From the NCBI RefSeq assembly GCF_900112025.1, contig NZ_FOKL01000005.1, forward strand, positions 424,796-488,795: a DNA stretch of 64,000 bases, given 5' to 3'. Position 1 is the stretch's first letter, and each line of letters begins with the position of its first letter. Shown piece by piece: positions 63,994 to 64,000 of this stretch. Source of the stretch: Janthinobacterium sp. 344. GTDB taxonomy: Bacteria; Pseudomonadota; Gammaproteobacteria; Burkholderiales; Burkholderiaceae_D. Both the position numbers and the translations under genes were made by a program. The notes under the pieces are model-generated. The model did not search any database. It was not told the DNA's origin and saw only the letters and a list, made by a program, of their open reading frames with translations.

Positions 63994-64000
63994 GGCGGGG

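Noticed and set aside
1..64000. CRISPR arrays, tRNA or rRNA genes, transposase genes
   Set aside because: I saw no regularly spaced repeats, no tRNA T-loop pattern with matching acceptor stem, no rRNA core sequence and no transposase-like protein. A covariance-model scan would be decisive.

Overview
The window is GC-rich bacterial chromosome with dense, overlapping genes. The gene set (full-length PurL and PurT, NadB, LpxO, an exosortase-A/PEP-CTERM exopolysaccharide locus with the PrsK/PrsR two-component pair) suggests a betaproteobacterium of the Oxalobacteraceae type (Janthinobacterium, Massilia or Duganella-like). This assignment is inferred from gene content and codon style; no rRNA or tRNA gene is present to confirm it.

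Layout. 1-4.1 kb: purL with a clear intrinsic terminator. 4.2-6.1 kb: an AT-rich, probably transferred, stand-alone OLD-family nuclease gene. 6.2-7.0 kb: an Amj-type membrane protein. 7.3-17 kb: a stress/signalling block with TerB, a lipoprotein, a LuxR regulator with a secreted partner, then a tight operon of TerY-like vWA protein, PP2C phosphatase, membrane-anchored Ser/Thr kinase and two tandem paralogous secreted MORN-like proteins. 17.2-18.6 kb: a small accessory block with an FCP1-like phosphatase and two orphan genes. 18.8-20.4 kb: nadB. 20.6-25.5 kb: the sugar transferase - PrsK - PrsR operon that starts and controls exosortase-A-type exopolysaccharide synthesis. 25.6-37.7 kb: mostly housekeeping and stress genes (hemerythrin, membrane proteins, ferredoxin, carbonic anhydrase, LpxO, thioesterase, chemoreceptor, CPBP protein, VOC protein, purT) with several unknowns.

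37.7-64 kb is a large polysaccharide and surface-modification region. A six-gene leftward operon, in which every junction overlaps, encodes an acyltransferase-like protein, an acyl carrier protein, two exosortase-associated hydrolases, a glycosyltransferase and a TPR protein. Diverging from it is a rightward operon of acyl-CoA ligase, PLP decarboxylase and an asparagine-synthetase-like amidotransferase. Polymerase/ligase, deacetylase, flippase, glycosyltransferases (one GT2-GT4 fusion), an MBOAT acyltransferase with a probable periplasmic partner, an LtaS/YejM-like phosphotransferase and a GT4-CapK/PaaK fusion follow. Together they would build, flip, polymerise and acylate an exported glycan. 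The exosortase itself and any PEP-CTERM substrate are not in the window.

Two kinds of palindromic DNA stand out. A 27-nt hairpin occurs twice (7132 and 18700) with compensatory base-pair changes. A MITE-like imperfect palindrome of about 120 bp lies at 36794-36913.
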